The position numbers were made by a program, and so were the translations under genes. 64,000 bases of DNA from Alistipes shahii WAL 8301 (GTDB lineage: Bacteria; Bacteroidota; Bacteroidia; Bacteroidales; Rikenellaceae). Numbering within the stretch: the stretch's first letter is position 1; each line of letters begins with the position of its first letter. The notes beneath the pieces are model-generated. The model did not search any database and was not told the DNA's origin. It saw only the letters and a list, made by a program, of their open reading frames with translations. Shown one piece after another: positions 17,135-26,965 of this stretch. The stretch is taken from positions 868,001 through 932,000 of the forward strand of contig NZ_CP102253.1 of assembly GCF_025145845.1 (NCBI RefSeq). The letters run 5' to 3'.

Positions 17135-18721
17135 TTACCAACTTACACTGGCAGTATAACGGTTGCCGAACCGGTCGGTTGTCTCGATCGTCGCCGAAGT
17201 GGCACCTTCCGACGGTTCGATACTGAACATATGGGGTGTCGTGGTGTATGCCAATACCGTATACTGATCCTTATACTGCTCGTAGAGTGAATTGGCGTAA
17301 CCGTCGTGGGTCTTGTCCTTGCTCATCGCCACCTTCGTTTTACCGCTATCCGAATAGTAAACGGGCCCCCAGTGGGCGTCGTAGTTCCAGACGTTGACAT
17401 AAACTTTCCCGGAAGTGTACCAGCCCTGCTCGTTAGGCGCATAAGCACGGAGCTGCCAGTCGGCAGGTAGGTTTTCCAGCTTTTTGCCCTCCTCATAACC
17501 GCAGGCCTTGAATTTCCACGTGATGTTCTCGCCGTCGACATCGATCACCAGATAACCCCGCGGGCCGCCGTCGGACGTAACGGACGCATTGAGTCCCAAC
17601 ATACCGGTCGAACGTCCCAGGATATGCGACTCGACATTGGGGTATTTCGGACTGGTCTCCTCGGCGGCATAGGCATAGTTATAATAATCGTGGTTGTGCC
17701 CCGCCCATGAATGCACGAATTTGTAGGCGGAGAACAATCCCGTATAGACGGATGCATTCAGGTCCGACACCGACGGATCGTAACCGATCTTCTTGTAAAA
17801 CGAGGTGTGTCCGCAAACCATGAGGATCTTGTTTTTGTCGACATGCGACAGATGACCGCACAGCCATTCGACAGCCTCTTCGGAAAGCCCGTTCTTGTAG
17901 GCGCCCGTGGCGCTGGCCGTGAGTGCGGAATTATCCGCCATTTCGATATTGTCGAGGAAAATGTAGTGAACTTGTCCCAGATCGACGGCATAATTCGTCG
18001 GCCCGAGGTATTTTTCATATTCCGCCACGGCCAAATCGTCGCTCGCAGCATTCTGAATGTGGTCATGGTTGCCGATCACATGAAACACCGGGAACGAAAA
18101 ATCCTTGAGGCCCTCGCAATAGTCTTCCCACAAACTCATGTTGTTGTGCACCATGTCGCCCAGGCAAATGCTGTATACCGGACGGTCGGTGATCGTCGCG
18201 GCGAGCTCCTTCATGTCTTTGCACATATCCTCGTAAATGTCAATCGAATGGAACATGTATTTGTCCGTTCCCTCGGTCTTGGCGCGGATCTGCGGATCGG
18301 CCGTCATCAAAATCGTATACCGATCGCCCGAGCCGGCGCGCTTCATCAACGTAAAATCGGCCTTGAATTGCTTCTCGTTTTCGGGAATCCGCTGCCAGAA
18401 CTGGGGAATTCCGTTCTTCGACGGAACTTCATAACCGGCCGGAATCGTGACGAACACGAACCGACGAAGCTTCAGGTCGCTGAACAACTGCCAATTGCCT
18501 TTCGCATCGGTTTCAGTAGTCTGCATGCCGTCACTGACAAGTACGCCCGCTATCGGTTTGCCGTAGTTGTCCTGAACCGTACCATAGAGCGCGGCCTCGC
18601 TGTTAAATTCTCCCTCGGACGAATTTCCGTCCAAATTGATTTTTGTGGCGAAGTCGTCCGCACAACCGCACAGACATAACGCCCCGATAATGAATAGAAA
18701 AATAAAAATACGCTTGTTCAT
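17135..18721 (-). CDS. Calcineurin-like phosphoesterase lipoprotein with N- and C-terminal accessory domains
   Basis: About 528 residues. A lipobox (LCLCGC) indicates a lipoprotein. A CarboxypepD-reg-like beta domain (AALYGTVQDNYGKPIAGVLV) precedes the metallophosphoesterase core with TADPQI, CLGDMVHNN, IGNHDH, VCGHTSFY and WAGHNHDYYN, and a beta-rich C-terminal domain follows. This three-part layout is the Bacteroidetes MetallophosN-Metallophos-MetallophosC architecture. Motif one has Gln where many relatives have His (D-P-Q), a known variant. ATG 18721 is preferred over the TTG three codons upstream. It likely acts on phosphodiesters at the cell surface or in the periplasm. Confidence 0.9.
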   Translation of the reverse strand: MNKRIFIFLFIIGALCLCGCADDFATKINLDGNSSEGEFNSEAALYGTVQDNYGKPIAGVLVSDGMQTTETDAKGNWQLFSDLKLRRFVFVTIPAGYEVPSKNGIPQFWQRIPENEKQFKADFTLMKRAGSGDRYTILMTADPQIRAKTEGTDKYMFHSIDIYEDMCKDMKELAATITDRPVYSICLGDMVHNNMSLWEDYCEGLKDFSFPVFHVIGNHDHIQNAASDDLAVAEYEKYLGPTNYAVDLGQVHYIFLDNIEMADNSALTASATGAYKNGLSEEAVEWLCGHLSHVDKNKILMVCGHTSFYKKIGYDPSVSDLNASVYTGLFSAYKFVHSWAGHNHDYYNYAYAAEETSPKYPNVESHILGRSTGMLGLNASVTSDGGPRGYLVIDVDGENITWKFKACGYEEGKKLENLPADWQLRAYAPNEQGWYTSGKVYVNVWNYDAHWGPVYYSDSGKTKVAMSKDKTHDGYANSLYEQYKDQYTVLAYTTTPHMFSIEPSEGATSATIETTDRFGNRYTASVSW

Positions 18722-18743
18722 TGGTTTCAATTTTAAATGGATA

Positions 18744-18780
18744 AAAACGGCCCCGAAAGATCACCCTCCAGGGCCGTTTT
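18744..18780 (-). terminator. Internal hairpin between the PKD/GLUG and phosphoesterase genes
   Basis: AAAACGGCCC (18744-18753) pairs perfectly with GGGCCGTTTT (18771-18780) across 17 bases. Leftward transcripts read a GC stem followed by GTTTTTAT, a moderate intrinsic terminator. It would lower expression of the downstream enzyme genes relative to the SusC/SusD part of the operon. Confidence 0.6.
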
Positions 18781-18798
18781 ACAAACATGAATGAAGGG

Positions 18799-20451
18799 TT
18801 AGTCCGCCAGAACCGGGTAGGTGCCCGAACTCTTCCAACGGCGGAGTACCACGCCTTCGGGTTTCTGGCTGAACGTCGCACTGTTGAAAATATCCACGCC
18901 GGCATTCAACGCCTCGACGAAGCTGCCGTACTCCGTGTTATTCGAGGGTACGCTCACGCTGCCCGACATCATCTCTCCGAGCGAGAGGGCTCTGGAAGTC
19001 TGCGTCGGCCATACCGAAGGAACATTGCTGCCGGTGTTTTTCGCTCTTCCCACAGCGACGCCGACCGCTGAATTGCCGTAGATGTTCTGCAGGTTGCTCT
19101 TCTTGACGTATCCGACAGCTCCGCCGTACATGCCCCCGGAGACAACGGTCGCCGTTGTCGTATAGCAGTTGACGGCAAACGAGTCACTGCCACCGTAACC
19201 GATGATGCCGCCGGTATTGGGCCCCGATGAAACGATCGACTCCATCCAGCTGTAACAGTTGATGACGAAGGCTTTTGCATTGGTGTTGCCGCCCGTGATG
19301 CCGCCGGCATTCTCGCCCGATGACGAGATGTTGCCGCCCAACACTGCGCAGTTGACGATAACCGAGTTGTTTTCGCCCGCAATGCCGCCGACACGCTTCA
19401 CACCCGTGAGCGTGCCTTTCACGAAGTATACGCCGTCGAGCGTTCCGTTGTTGCGCCCGGTCATGCCGCCGATCCGGTTGCCGTTCGAGGTGAGGGTAGC
19501 TTCGATTTTGAGATCCTTGACCGTACCCGAATTAATGCGGATGACGCCGAAGATGGCAGCATCCGCGTCGATGTCGGCCTCCGCAACCGTGCGGGTCGCC
19601 GTAATGCCCTTCAGCGAGTTGCCGTTGCCGGTGAGCTGACCGGAGAAGCTGTCCCATGCGATGAAGTTCTTACCGCTGAAATCGATATCGTTCGTCACCA
19701 GATAGTAGTCCCCGGCTTTATAATCGCCCGGCTGGGTGCCGTTGATCGACTGCGCGATCTCGTTCCATCGGTCGGCGGTGGCAATCTGCCACGGGTCGCT
19801 CTCGCTGCCGGAGCCGATGCCCTCGTCGCCTGCTACGAAGATTTTCTTCGAAACCTCGCTGCTTGCACCCCGGTCATCAGTCACCTGAAGCGTCACATCG
19901 AACGTGCCGCCCTTCGTGAAGGTATATTTGACCGAAGCTTCGGTAGAGGTCGTATTATCGGGAAGGGTCCACCGGCGGGCGACGATCTCGCCATCGGAAT
20001 CGACCGATGTGTCGGTAAAGGTTACTTCGGTATCCACAACCACCGTTTCCGGAGTATACGTGAAGGATGCCGAGGGCGCCAGATTGGCGGCCTTGACGAC
20101 AATGGTCCGTTTGGTCGAGCTGCTGTTGCCGTCGGCGCCGTAGACCGTCAGCGTAACGACATATTCGCCGGCCTCCTTGTACATGACAGGGTCCGGAGCA
20201 GCCTCTTCCGACCAGTTTCCCAGTCCGGCGAATCCGAAATGCCAGAAATAGCCGCTGATCTCCGTGCCTTTGGCCGTTGAATTGTCGGTAAACTGTACGG
20301 CATCGACGCCGGCGATAATCTCTGCGCCGTCATCGAACGTGAAATCGGGGGTAAGGACCGAATCGAAAATCGGCCCCACCTCTTTGTCGTCGGAACATGC
20401 GGTTATCAAAACCAAACATGCGACGCATAGCAACGATATGATTCTTTTCAT
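18799..20451 (-). CDS. Surface lipoprotein with two PKD domains and GLUG-type repeats
   Basis: The 550-residue predicted lipoprotein (lipobox LITAC) carries two tandem PKD-like beta domains (about residues 35-120 and 125-210; YFWHFGFAG, GTFDVTLQVTDDRG). A repeat-rich region follows with motifs such as NRIGGMTGRNNGTLDG, VGGIAGENNSVIVNC and GGIIGYGGSDSFAVNCY, typical of GLUG repeats. It follows the SusD-like gene, where SusE/SusF-type surface binding proteins usually lie, so a substrate-binding role is inferred. PKD and GLUG modules also occur in adhesins. There is no catalytic domain. Confidence 0.82.
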   Translation of the reverse strand: MKRIISLLCVACLVLITACSDDKEVGPIFDSVLTPDFTFDDGAEIIAGVDAVQFTDNSTAKGTEISGYFWHFGFAGLGNWSEEAAPDPVMYKEAGEYVVTLTVYGADGNSSSTKRTIVVKAANLAPSASFTYTPETVVVDTEVTFTDTSVDSDGEIVARRWTLPDNTTSTEASVKYTFTKGGTFDVTLQVTDDRGASSEVSKKIFVAGDEGIGSGSESDPWQIATADRWNEIAQSINGTQPGDYKAGDYYLVTNDIDFSGKNFIAWDSFSGQLTGNGNSLKGITATRTVAEADIDADAAIFGVIRINSGTVKDLKIEATLTSNGNRIGGMTGRNNGTLDGVYFVKGTLTGVKRVGGIAGENNSVIVNCAVLGGNISSSGENAGGITGGNTNAKAFVINCYSWMESIVSSGPNTGGIIGYGGSDSFAVNCYTTTATVVSGGMYGGAVGYVKKSNLQNIYGNSAVGVAVGRAKNTGSNVPSVWPTQTSRALSLGEMMSGSVSVPSNNTEYGSFVEALNAGVDIFNSATFSQKPEGVVLRRWKSSGTYPVLAD

Positions 20452-20571
20452 GGTTTCAGTCTGTTAAAATTTTTCAAATGTCTAACGGGTTGCCTCTCTA
20501 CGACGGATACCCGTGCAACCGAGCAGGAATGCCTGAAGAATTAACGAGAATCTTTTCATGTCCCGAACCGT

Positions 20572-22032
20572 TTAATTGCTTCCGTATCCCGGATTCTGAT
20601 AAAGGCCTTCGGGATTGAGAATCCGTTCGTTGTAGGGAATAGGCAGTAACAAGTCTTTCAACGAAAAATTGGAATTGATCGCGCTGAAGTGCTCCAGCAT
20701 CTCCATACGATCGTACATACGCAGCAAATCCTGCCAGCGGAGCCCCTCCTGCATGAATTCGTGCAGGCGTTCATCGTAGATGCCCTGACGCAGGTCGCTC
20801 CCCGACCAATCGCCCAGCCCGGCACGCTCACGCACCTTGTTCAGCCAGGTTTTCGCCAATGTTTCCTCTTTCGACCAATAATAGGCTTCAGCCAGCATCA
20901 GCGCCACATCGGCATAACGCAGCACAATCCAGTTGTTGCCTCCATACCCGTTGGCGCCGCATTCCAGATCGGCATACTTCATGGTGTGATAGTAAGTCTG
21001 CCCCGCCTTGTTCGTTGCCCGCAGGAAAGAGCGGCGGACATCGCCCGGCTCGAATGAATCATAGACAGCCTGTATCGTGACGTTCTGCATCTCGCCTTTT
21101 CTCTGCGAGGTGACGCCCGCTCCCTCAGGACCGTACATATAATTCCACACCGATCCCAGGTCGGCGTTCCCCTGAATATAGTTGACCTGGAAAATATTTT
21201 CCGCACACGACTTCTGCGTAGAGAGGTCCCAGACGGAGGAATAGGAAACCGACGAGAGTTCGCCGAACTTGCGCAGATCCCAGGCAGCAGTCAGTTTCCC
21301 GATCGCCTGTCCGAGCAATTCGGATTTCGAGCCGATGAAATCTTCATCGCAAGCCTGCTGCAACAAGGCTTTGCCCCAAAGTGCCCATGCGGCAGCCTTA
21401 CTGACCTTGCCGCATGCCGAGGCAGGTTGCACATCAAGCAGGGGGCTTTCGGTCACATATTTCAGGTCGTCGAAAATGGCCTGGTAGATTTCGGCCTTCG
21501 GGCGGCGGTAATTGTTGGCCCGAACCTCTTCCGTACTCTCCAGAACCTTGAGCACCAATGGCACGTCACCCCACTCGGTTACCAGCCAGTAGTAAGACAA
21601 AGCGCGCAGGAACCGGGCTTCGGCTTCATACGTATCGCGGGCCGAAGGAGTAGCATAACTGACATCCCCCAGATGGGCGAAGAGCGTATTGGCGCGCGAA
21701 ATGATCTTGTACAACTGCGAATAACGGTTGTAAACATAGACATTCTCCTCGGTAAGCGTATAATTGTAGAACTGATAGGGAATGCCGCTGTTGGCGCCGC
21801 TGTTGGTTACGACGGTCGCATTGGCGCGCACATCGGTAAAATAGTGATAGTTATCGGCAACATAACTTTGCGTCAGCGAGGTGTAGACGCCGTTAAGCGA
21901 TGCGACAATGTCCTCTTCGGAAGTATGGTAATTGCCGACTGTCACTGAATTGGGATTATATTCGTCGAGAAAATCGCACGCAGTCAGCATAGCCGACGCT
22001 GCAAGAAGAATAAACAGATGACTGATTCTCAT
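20572..22032 (-). CDS. SusD/RagB-family nutrient-binding outer-membrane lipoprotein
   Basis: The 486-residue protein starts at ATG 22032 (MRISHLFILLAASAMLTACD, a lipobox at TAC) and has a SusD-type N-terminal region (DEYNPNSVTVGNYHTSEEDI), TPR-like helices and the C-terminal family ending (LLPIPYNERILNPEGLYQNP). The long frame up to 22206 overlaps the susC-like gene and is rejected. SusD-like proteins cap the SusC-like barrel and bind the ligand at the cell surface. The gap to the SusC-like stop is 11 bases. The ligand cannot be read from sequence; the neighbours suggest a phosphorylated molecule. Confidence 0.94.
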   Translation of the reverse strand: MRISHLFILLAASAMLTACDFLDEYNPNSVTVGNYHTSEEDIVASLNGVYTSLTQSYVADNYHYFTDVRANATVVTNSGANSGIPYQFYNYTLTEENVYVYNRYSQLYKIISRANTLFAHLGDVSYATPSARDTYEAEARFLRALSYYWLVTEWGDVPLVLKVLESTEEVRANNYRRPKAEIYQAIFDDLKYVTESPLLDVQPASACGKVSKAAAWALWGKALLQQACDEDFIGSKSELLGQAIGKLTAAWDLRKFGELSSVSYSSVWDLSTQKSCAENIFQVNYIQGNADLGSVWNYMYGPEGAGVTSQRKGEMQNVTIQAVYDSFEPGDVRRSFLRATNKAGQTYYHTMKYADLECGANGYGGNNWIVLRYADVALMLAEAYYWSKEETLAKTWLNKVRERAGLGDWSGSDLRQGIYDERLHEFMQEGLRWQDLLRMYDRMEMLEHFSAINSNFSLKDLLLPIPYNERILNPEGLYQNPGYGSN

Positions 22033-22043
22033 AACAGAACGGA

Positions 22044-25000
22044 TTAAAACGTTAAATTTAAACCTACCGAGTAGATACGCGACAGCGGATAGCAACCCCA
22101 GTCGAATCCGGGCATCAGGTTGCTGCTCTTGTACGAAACCTCGGGGTTGTAACCGCGGTAGTCGGTAATAGTGAAGAGGTTGTCGCCGCTGACATATACC
22201 CGGCACGATTCGACCCCGATCTTCCGGAGCAGACGTTTGGGCAACGTATAGCCTAACGTAATGTTCGAGCAGCGGAAATAAGAGGCGTCCTCCACATAGT
22301 ACGAAGAGAGTTTGAGAGATTGGTTCGTCACCGAGATCCGCGTGGCGATGGGTACGTTGTTGCGCCCCGGATTCGTATCCGACACATAACGGTCGGCGGC
22401 AATCGCATACTGGTTCGACGATCCTTCCACGTTGAACAGATAGTAATCCTGGAAATTGATCACCTCACCGCCGTACGAGTAAGTGAAGCTCGCTCCCAGA
22501 TCGAAGCCTTTCCACGAGAGGCTGGTCGAGAAGCCGCCCGTAAAGTCGGGATAAGCGTTCCCCAAAATCGTTTTGTCGTTCGTGTCGATGACGCCGTCGC
22601 CGCTCACGTCTTTCCAGATCGTATTGCCGTAGGACAGATCGTCGAGCGCATAGCTGGGTACGGCAGGCCCTTGCAGCGTGTAGCCGGCAGGGAACTTGCT
22701 GCCGTTGGCCAGATAAACCTCCCGGTCCTTCAGCGCGTTCTTGTAATCGAGTTCCGACATGATGCCGACGGCCTTGTAGCCGTAGAACGACCCAATGGGA
22801 TAGCCTTCTTTGGTAATATGCGATTGCACGGAACGCTCCGATGTGGAGAGAATGTCGTCCAGTCCGCCCAAACTAACCACTTTGTTACGGTTGATCGAAA
22901 TATTCGTGCTGACATTCCACTTTACCTTGCCGGTCAGCAATCGGGCGTCGACCTGCAGGTCGAAACCACGGTTGCGGATCTTCGCATCGGTCATGTTGGT
23001 CGTTGAAGAGGTGAACCCGGAAATCGCGGAGATCGGTGCGTTATAGAGGATGTCGGTCGAGATGGAGTTGTAATAGTTGGCAATCACATTCAACCGGCTG
23101 TTGAAAAATCCCAGGTCCAGACCTATGTTGGTCTGCGTCGTCGTTTCCCATCCGAGTTCCGAATCGGCAAACCCGCCGAGACGGGAAGTGGATACGGCCG
23201 TCGTGCCGAAAGCATAACTTCCGGTCGAGATACCTGCAATGCTGGAATAATTGCCGATGTCGTTGTTGCCGCTCTTACCCCAGCTGGCACGGATACGGAC
23301 CGTAGCAATGTTTTCGAGCGCATCTTTCAGAAACGGTTCGTTCGAGATCGTCCAGCCTGCCGATACCGACGGGAAATATCCCCAGCGGTTATTGACGCCG
23401 AAACGCGACGAACCGTCGGTGCGGAACGTTCCGGTCACGGTGTAACGGTCGTCGAACGAATAGTTCAGACGCGCCAGATAGGACATCATCGACCAAGCCG
23501 CTTTGCGGGTTTCATAAAGCGATACGTCCGAATCTTTCGGGCCGTGGGCTGTCACCTCGTGGATGCGGTCGTCGGCGAATCCCGTAGCCTGGACACCGAG
23601 TCGGTCGTAGGTCTTGCGCTGAAGCGTATAGCCGATGAGCGCATCGACGTGATGGCGTCCGAGCTGTTTCTTGTAGCTTGCCGTGAACTCCCCGAGCCGG
23701 TCGATATCGTAGGTCGAACTCGAGCGGGCGATATTGTAGGAGGCCAGTTCGGGCCCATAGGCGGGCGTGCTGTTTCGGCCTATGCTCATCGGCCGGTAGT
23801 AGAAATAGCGGTAGTTGTACCACTGCTGTCCCAGTCGCGCCGAGATCTTCAGATCGGGCAATGGTTCATAGACCAGGTTGAAGTTCAGGTTGTGGCGCGA
23901 AGTCTTCTCCGAAATATCCAGTTCGTTGGCGATGACGAGCGGATTTTCGGGGAAATTGATGCCCCAGTCCGTCACCATCCGGATCATGGCGCTACGAGCG
24001 TAATCGCCGTTCTCCTCATAGGCCGGCAGGTTGGGCAGATACATGAGCATACTTTGAATAACACCGTCATTGATCATACGCCCTTCCGCCTGTACCACTT
24101 TGTTTTTGACGTCGTACATCGAATAGCTCAGGCTGGCCGAAAAGTGCTTGGTGATCTGTGCATCGAGATTCAGACGGGCATTAATGCGATTGTGATTCGA
24201 GGGGGCGATAATACCATCCTGATCCATGTAGCCGACGCTGGCCATGTAGCGAATAGCCTTGGAACCTCCCGTCACCGAAATGTTGTGGCGCATCATTCCG
24301 GCGTTGCCGAACACCTCGTCCTGCCAGTCGGTATTGTACTGCTGTTCGACAGGCGTCCGGGTCGTAAAATCGTAGAACATGGGGTGGATACCGACATCGG
24401 CGAGCGAAAATCCCTTGGCCGAACGAATCGTATTGTCGTCGTTGGGACTCCACGCAATGCCGGCGGCCGTCGCTTTCCGGCGATAGGAATCGTTGCGCGA
24501 AGCAATGTACAGGTCCCGGAATTGGTTCGCATCCAACAGATCGACCTTACGTTCGAGCTGCTGAATACCATAAGAGAAATCATAGCTGATCTTGGCGCGC
24601 TCGCCCTCTTTGCCGCGTTTGGTTGTAATCAGCACGACGCCCGAAGCGCCGCGCGAACCGTAGATTGCAGCCGAGGCGGCATCTTTCAGAATGTCGATGC
24701 TCTCGATATCGCCCGGATTGATGTAAACATCCTCCGAGGCAGGATAACCGTCGACAACATACAGCGGATCGCTGCCAGCCGAGAGCGAGTTGACACCCCG
24801 CACACGTATCTGCACGCCCTCACCCGGCGCGCCGTCGGCCTGCCGGACCTCCACGCCGGCGACCTTGCCGGCAAGCGCCTGCGCCATGGTGGGCGTCGTT
24901 GTCGTCAGTTCGCTGGCTTTGACACTCGCTATCGAGCCCGTAAAGTCGCTTTTGCGCATGGGCGTATAGCCGACAACGAGCACATCCGAGATTTGTTGGC

Positions 25001-25577
25001 TATCCTCTTTGAGCGTAATGTCGAAGCGAGTGGCGCTGCCGACCCGAACATCCGCCGGGGCATACCCCAAATAGTTGATTTCCAGAACGGCCTGCGAAGC
25101 GGGGGGGGGTACCTGGAGCGAAAACCGGCCCTCTGAGTCCGTGCTGATCCCAATCGTCGTACCTTTCACGACTACGGCTGCTCCGACAACCGGGTTGCCG
25201 GCCGCATCGCGTACGACACCGGAAATCACAGCAGGCTTCTTCGCCTCGGCTTCAGAGCGTCCGTTCTTCAGTACAATGTTCGAGCCCTGGACCGTATAGG
25301 ATACATTTGTTCCCCGGAGCATGGCGTCAAGCGCCTCCTGCAGCGGACGATTCACGACCTGTACCGTAACAATGCGTTTCACATCCACGTTCTCGGCGCT
25401 TCCGAAAAGATATTTCGTCTGACGCTCAATCTCATTCATAACCTGCTCCATACGAACCTTTTCCATACGAATAGTCACACGAACGTCTTGCGCGTGAATG
25501 TCGGTTACGGGATATGCGATGGGCAGAACGAATAAAAGAATTAACAAACTAATTCGCTGAATAATCTTTTTATTCAT
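22044..25577 (-). CDS. SusC/RagA-family TonB-dependent receptor with N-terminal signalling (STN) domain
   Basis: The 1,177-residue outer-membrane protein has a signal peptide, an STN (secretin/TonB short N-terminal) domain at about residues 30-105 (MEQVMNEIERQTKYLFGS), a CarboxypepD-reg domain (ISGVVRDAAGNPVVGAAVVV), a plug (DVLVVGYTPMRKSDFTGSI, DILKDAASAAIYGSRGASGV) and a 22-strand-type barrel to the C-terminus. The STN domain contacts FecR-type anti-sigma factors, which fits the adjacent fecR and ECF sigma genes: substrate binding would switch on the operon. It is the first structural gene of a seven-gene leftward operon ending at 13184. Confidence 0.95.
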   Translation of the reverse strand: MNKKIIQRISLLILLFVLPIAYPVTDIHAQDVRVTIRMEKVRMEQVMNEIERQTKYLFGSAENVDVKRIVTVQVVNRPLQEALDAMLRGTNVSYTVQGSNIVLKNGRSEAEAKKPAVISGVVRDAAGNPVVGAAVVVKGTTIGISTDSEGRFSLQVPPPASQAVLEINYLGYAPADVRVGSATRFDITLKEDSQQISDVLVVGYTPMRKSDFTGSIASVKASELTTTTPTMAQALAGKVAGVEVRQADGAPGEGVQIRVRGVNSLSAGSDPLYVVDGYPASEDVYINPGDIESIDILKDAASAAIYGSRGASGVVLITTKRGKEGERAKISYDFSYGIQQLERKVDLLDANQFRDLYIASRNDSYRRKATAAGIAWSPNDDNTIRSAKGFSLADVGIHPMFYDFTTRTPVEQQYNTDWQDEVFGNAGMMRHNISVTGGSKAIRYMASVGYMDQDGIIAPSNHNRINARLNLDAQITKHFSASLSYSMYDVKNKVVQAEGRMINDGVIQSMLMYLPNLPAYEENGDYARSAMIRMVTDWGINFPENPLVIANELDISEKTSRHNLNFNLVYEPLPDLKISARLGQQWYNYRYFYYRPMSIGRNSTPAYGPELASYNIARSSSTYDIDRLGEFTASYKKQLGRHHVDALIGYTLQRKTYDRLGVQATGFADDRIHEVTAHGPKDSDVSLYETRKAAWSMMSYLARLNYSFDDRYTVTGTFRTDGSSRFGVNNRWGYFPSVSAGWTISNEPFLKDALENIATVRIRASWGKSGNNDIGNYSSIAGISTGSYAFGTTAVSTSRLGGFADSELGWETTTQTNIGLDLGFFNSRLNVIANYYNSISTDILYNAPISAISGFTSSTTNMTDAKIRNRGFDLQVDARLLTGKVKWNVSTNISINRNKVVSLGGLDDILSTSERSVQSHITKEGYPIGSFYGYKAVGIMSELDYKNALKDREVYLANGSKFPAGYTLQGPAVPSYALDDLSYGNTIWKDVSGDGVIDTNDKTILGNAYPDFTGGFSTSLSWKGFDLGASFTYSYGGEVINFQDYYLFNVEGSSNQYAIAADRYVSDTNPGRNNVPIATRISVTNQSLKLSSYYVEDASYFRCSNITLGYTLPKRLLRKIGVESCRVYVSGDNLFTITDYRGYNPEVSYKSSNLMPGFDWGCYPLSRIYSVGLNLTF

Positions 25578-25639
25578 ACTTTTGTTGAATTAAAGTTCAA
25601 TTTTGAGAAAAGGTTGATCATTTTCCGATTGGACTCCGG

Positions 25640-25671
25640 CCTGCAGGTGTTTGCCCGCCTGCAGGTTTTTT
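25640..25671. repeat. Hairpin between the fecR and susC-like genes
   Basis: CCTGCAGG (25640-25647) is repeated at 25658-25665; because the octamer is its own complement, the two copies pair around a 10-base loop. Six T follow on the plus strand, so it looks like a terminator for rightward RNA, although both flanking genes run left. For leftward RNA it could be a processing or stability stem. Confidence 0.5.
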
Positions 25672-25762
25672 CACGTCCGACCGGAAAGGCAATGGTGGAT
25701 CGTTCGGTCATTTCTTCATAGGCAATTTTCGTTTGGGGGTGGTATTAAACTTTATGAAACCA

Positions 25763-26716
25763 TCACTGGATGATAATTCTGTTCCGGTCGTGATCGTATT
25801 CGTAGGTAAAATCAGAGGCGAGCTGCAACACGCGTAAAGCATGTTCGATTCCCTCTGAAATGCGGATTTTGAGGCGTCCATAGGCCACTTTCGGAAGCGT
25901 AGCGCATCGGATTTCAATCTCGACGTCATAATATTTCCTGAGTTTCTCAACGACCTCATCGAACGAGTCGTTCCGGAACGACAGAATACCCTCTGTCCAT
26001 AGATACTCGTCGCAATTCTCAAGTTCGTCCACATACAAGTAGCCGTTTTCGAGCCGGACGACCGTATTGGGTTCCATGACGACCTGCTCGCTGGTCCGAT
26101 GGTTGCGGACGGACACACGGCCTTCGAACAATGCCGTCGAGAACCGGCCTTTCGCCTCGTCGGCAATCACATTGAAATCGGTTCCCAACACCCGGACATC
26201 GTAGGCGAAGGTCTCCACAATGAAAGGCTGTTTTTCGTTGTGGCTGACATCGAACCGGGCTTCACCGACGAGTTTGACCCGGCGTTCCTTGCCACTGAAA
26301 ATCGAAGGGTAGATGAGCCGGCTTCCGGAATTCAGATCGACCTCCGAACCGTCGTTGAGTGAAATCCGGACATGCTGGCCCGCCGGAGCCTCGATGACGG
26401 TCTGCTGTTGGGCCCAGCCGTTCAGCCGGAAGGCAAAGAATGCATAGCTGCCTGCAAATCCGACCAACAAGGCGGCGGCAATGCCGGCAGCATACCGACG
26501 GAAAGAAGTGGCCCATGCAGAGCGTCGTGTCGGCAGCTTAGCTTCGGATTCGTCGCATAAAATGCTTACAAGGTACATCGAATGCACGTCGTTCAGCCGT
26601 TGCTGATGCTCTTCGGGATTCTCATCCAGCCAGGCGGCAATTCGATCATTCTCTTTGACTGTCGTTTCTCCGGCACAGAACCGAAACAACTGGGCGTTTG
26701 TAATTTCTTCTTTCAT
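25763..26716 (-). CDS. FecR-family anti-sigma factor
   Basis: The 317-residue inner-membrane protein has an N-terminal cytoplasmic region with the sigma-binding motif (FRFCAGETTVKENDRIAAWL), one transmembrane segment near residues 77-95 (YAAGIAAALLVGFAGSYAFF), and a periplasmic FecR domain (HVRISLNDGSEVDLNSGSRL, FIVETFAYDVRVLGTDFNV) that ends in a domain relaying the signal from the receptor STN domain. It lies between the susC-like gene, on the same strand, and the divergent ECF sigma gene. Together they form a three-protein trans-envelope switch. Confidence 0.94.
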   Translation of the reverse strand: MKEEITNAQLFRFCAGETTVKENDRIAAWLDENPEEHQQRLNDVHSMYLVSILCDESEAKLPTRRSAWATSFRRYAAGIAAALLVGFAGSYAFFAFRLNGWAQQQTVIEAPAGQHVRISLNDGSEVDLNSGSRLIYPSIFSGKERRVKLVGEARFDVSHNEKQPFIVETFAYDVRVLGTDFNVIADEAKGRFSTALFEGRVSVRNHRTSEQVVMEPNTVVRLENGYLYVDELENCDEYLWTEGILSFRNDSFDEVVEKLRKYYDVEIEIRCATLPKVAYGRLKIRISEGIEHALRVLQLASDFTYEYDHDRNRIIIQ

Positions 26717-26940
26717 CTTTTATGGGCTCTATCTGATAATAAAGATGCATAACTGCTCCTCTTTCCCCCATGAACAAACAACAAATCACGAAAATATTTT
26801 TTTCAATATGTTCAATTCATTGAAACGGTGTGAATTAAGCACATGCTCCGGCTTCTCTGATCCGCGCTTTCCGGAACCGCTTCGCATTCCGTCCGTACGG
26901 GCGTAATTTTATTTTCAGAATTTCTTCCGGGAAAATATTA

Positions 26941-26948
26941 TATCTTTG
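26941..26948 (+). promoter_or_regulatory. -7 box of the ECF sigma gene
   Basis: TATCTTTG at 26941-26948, 18 bases before ATG 26966. A GTG in frame at 26948 overlaps the box, so the start at 26966 is chosen. No clear -33 TTTG is visible. Confidence 0.5.
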
Positions 26949-26965
26949 TGTATAGAATACTCTCT

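Noticed and set aside
20482..20559. 25-codon leftward frame (MKRFSLILQAFLLGCTGIRR) between the SusD-like and PKD/GLUG genes
   Set aside because: It resembles a lipoprotein leader, but is too short to be judged, has no mature part and may be a decayed duplicate of the following signal peptide.
22033..22206. 58-codon N-terminal extension of the SusD-like frame
   Set aside because: It overlaps the end of the SusC-like gene and precedes a typical lipoprotein signal at 22032.
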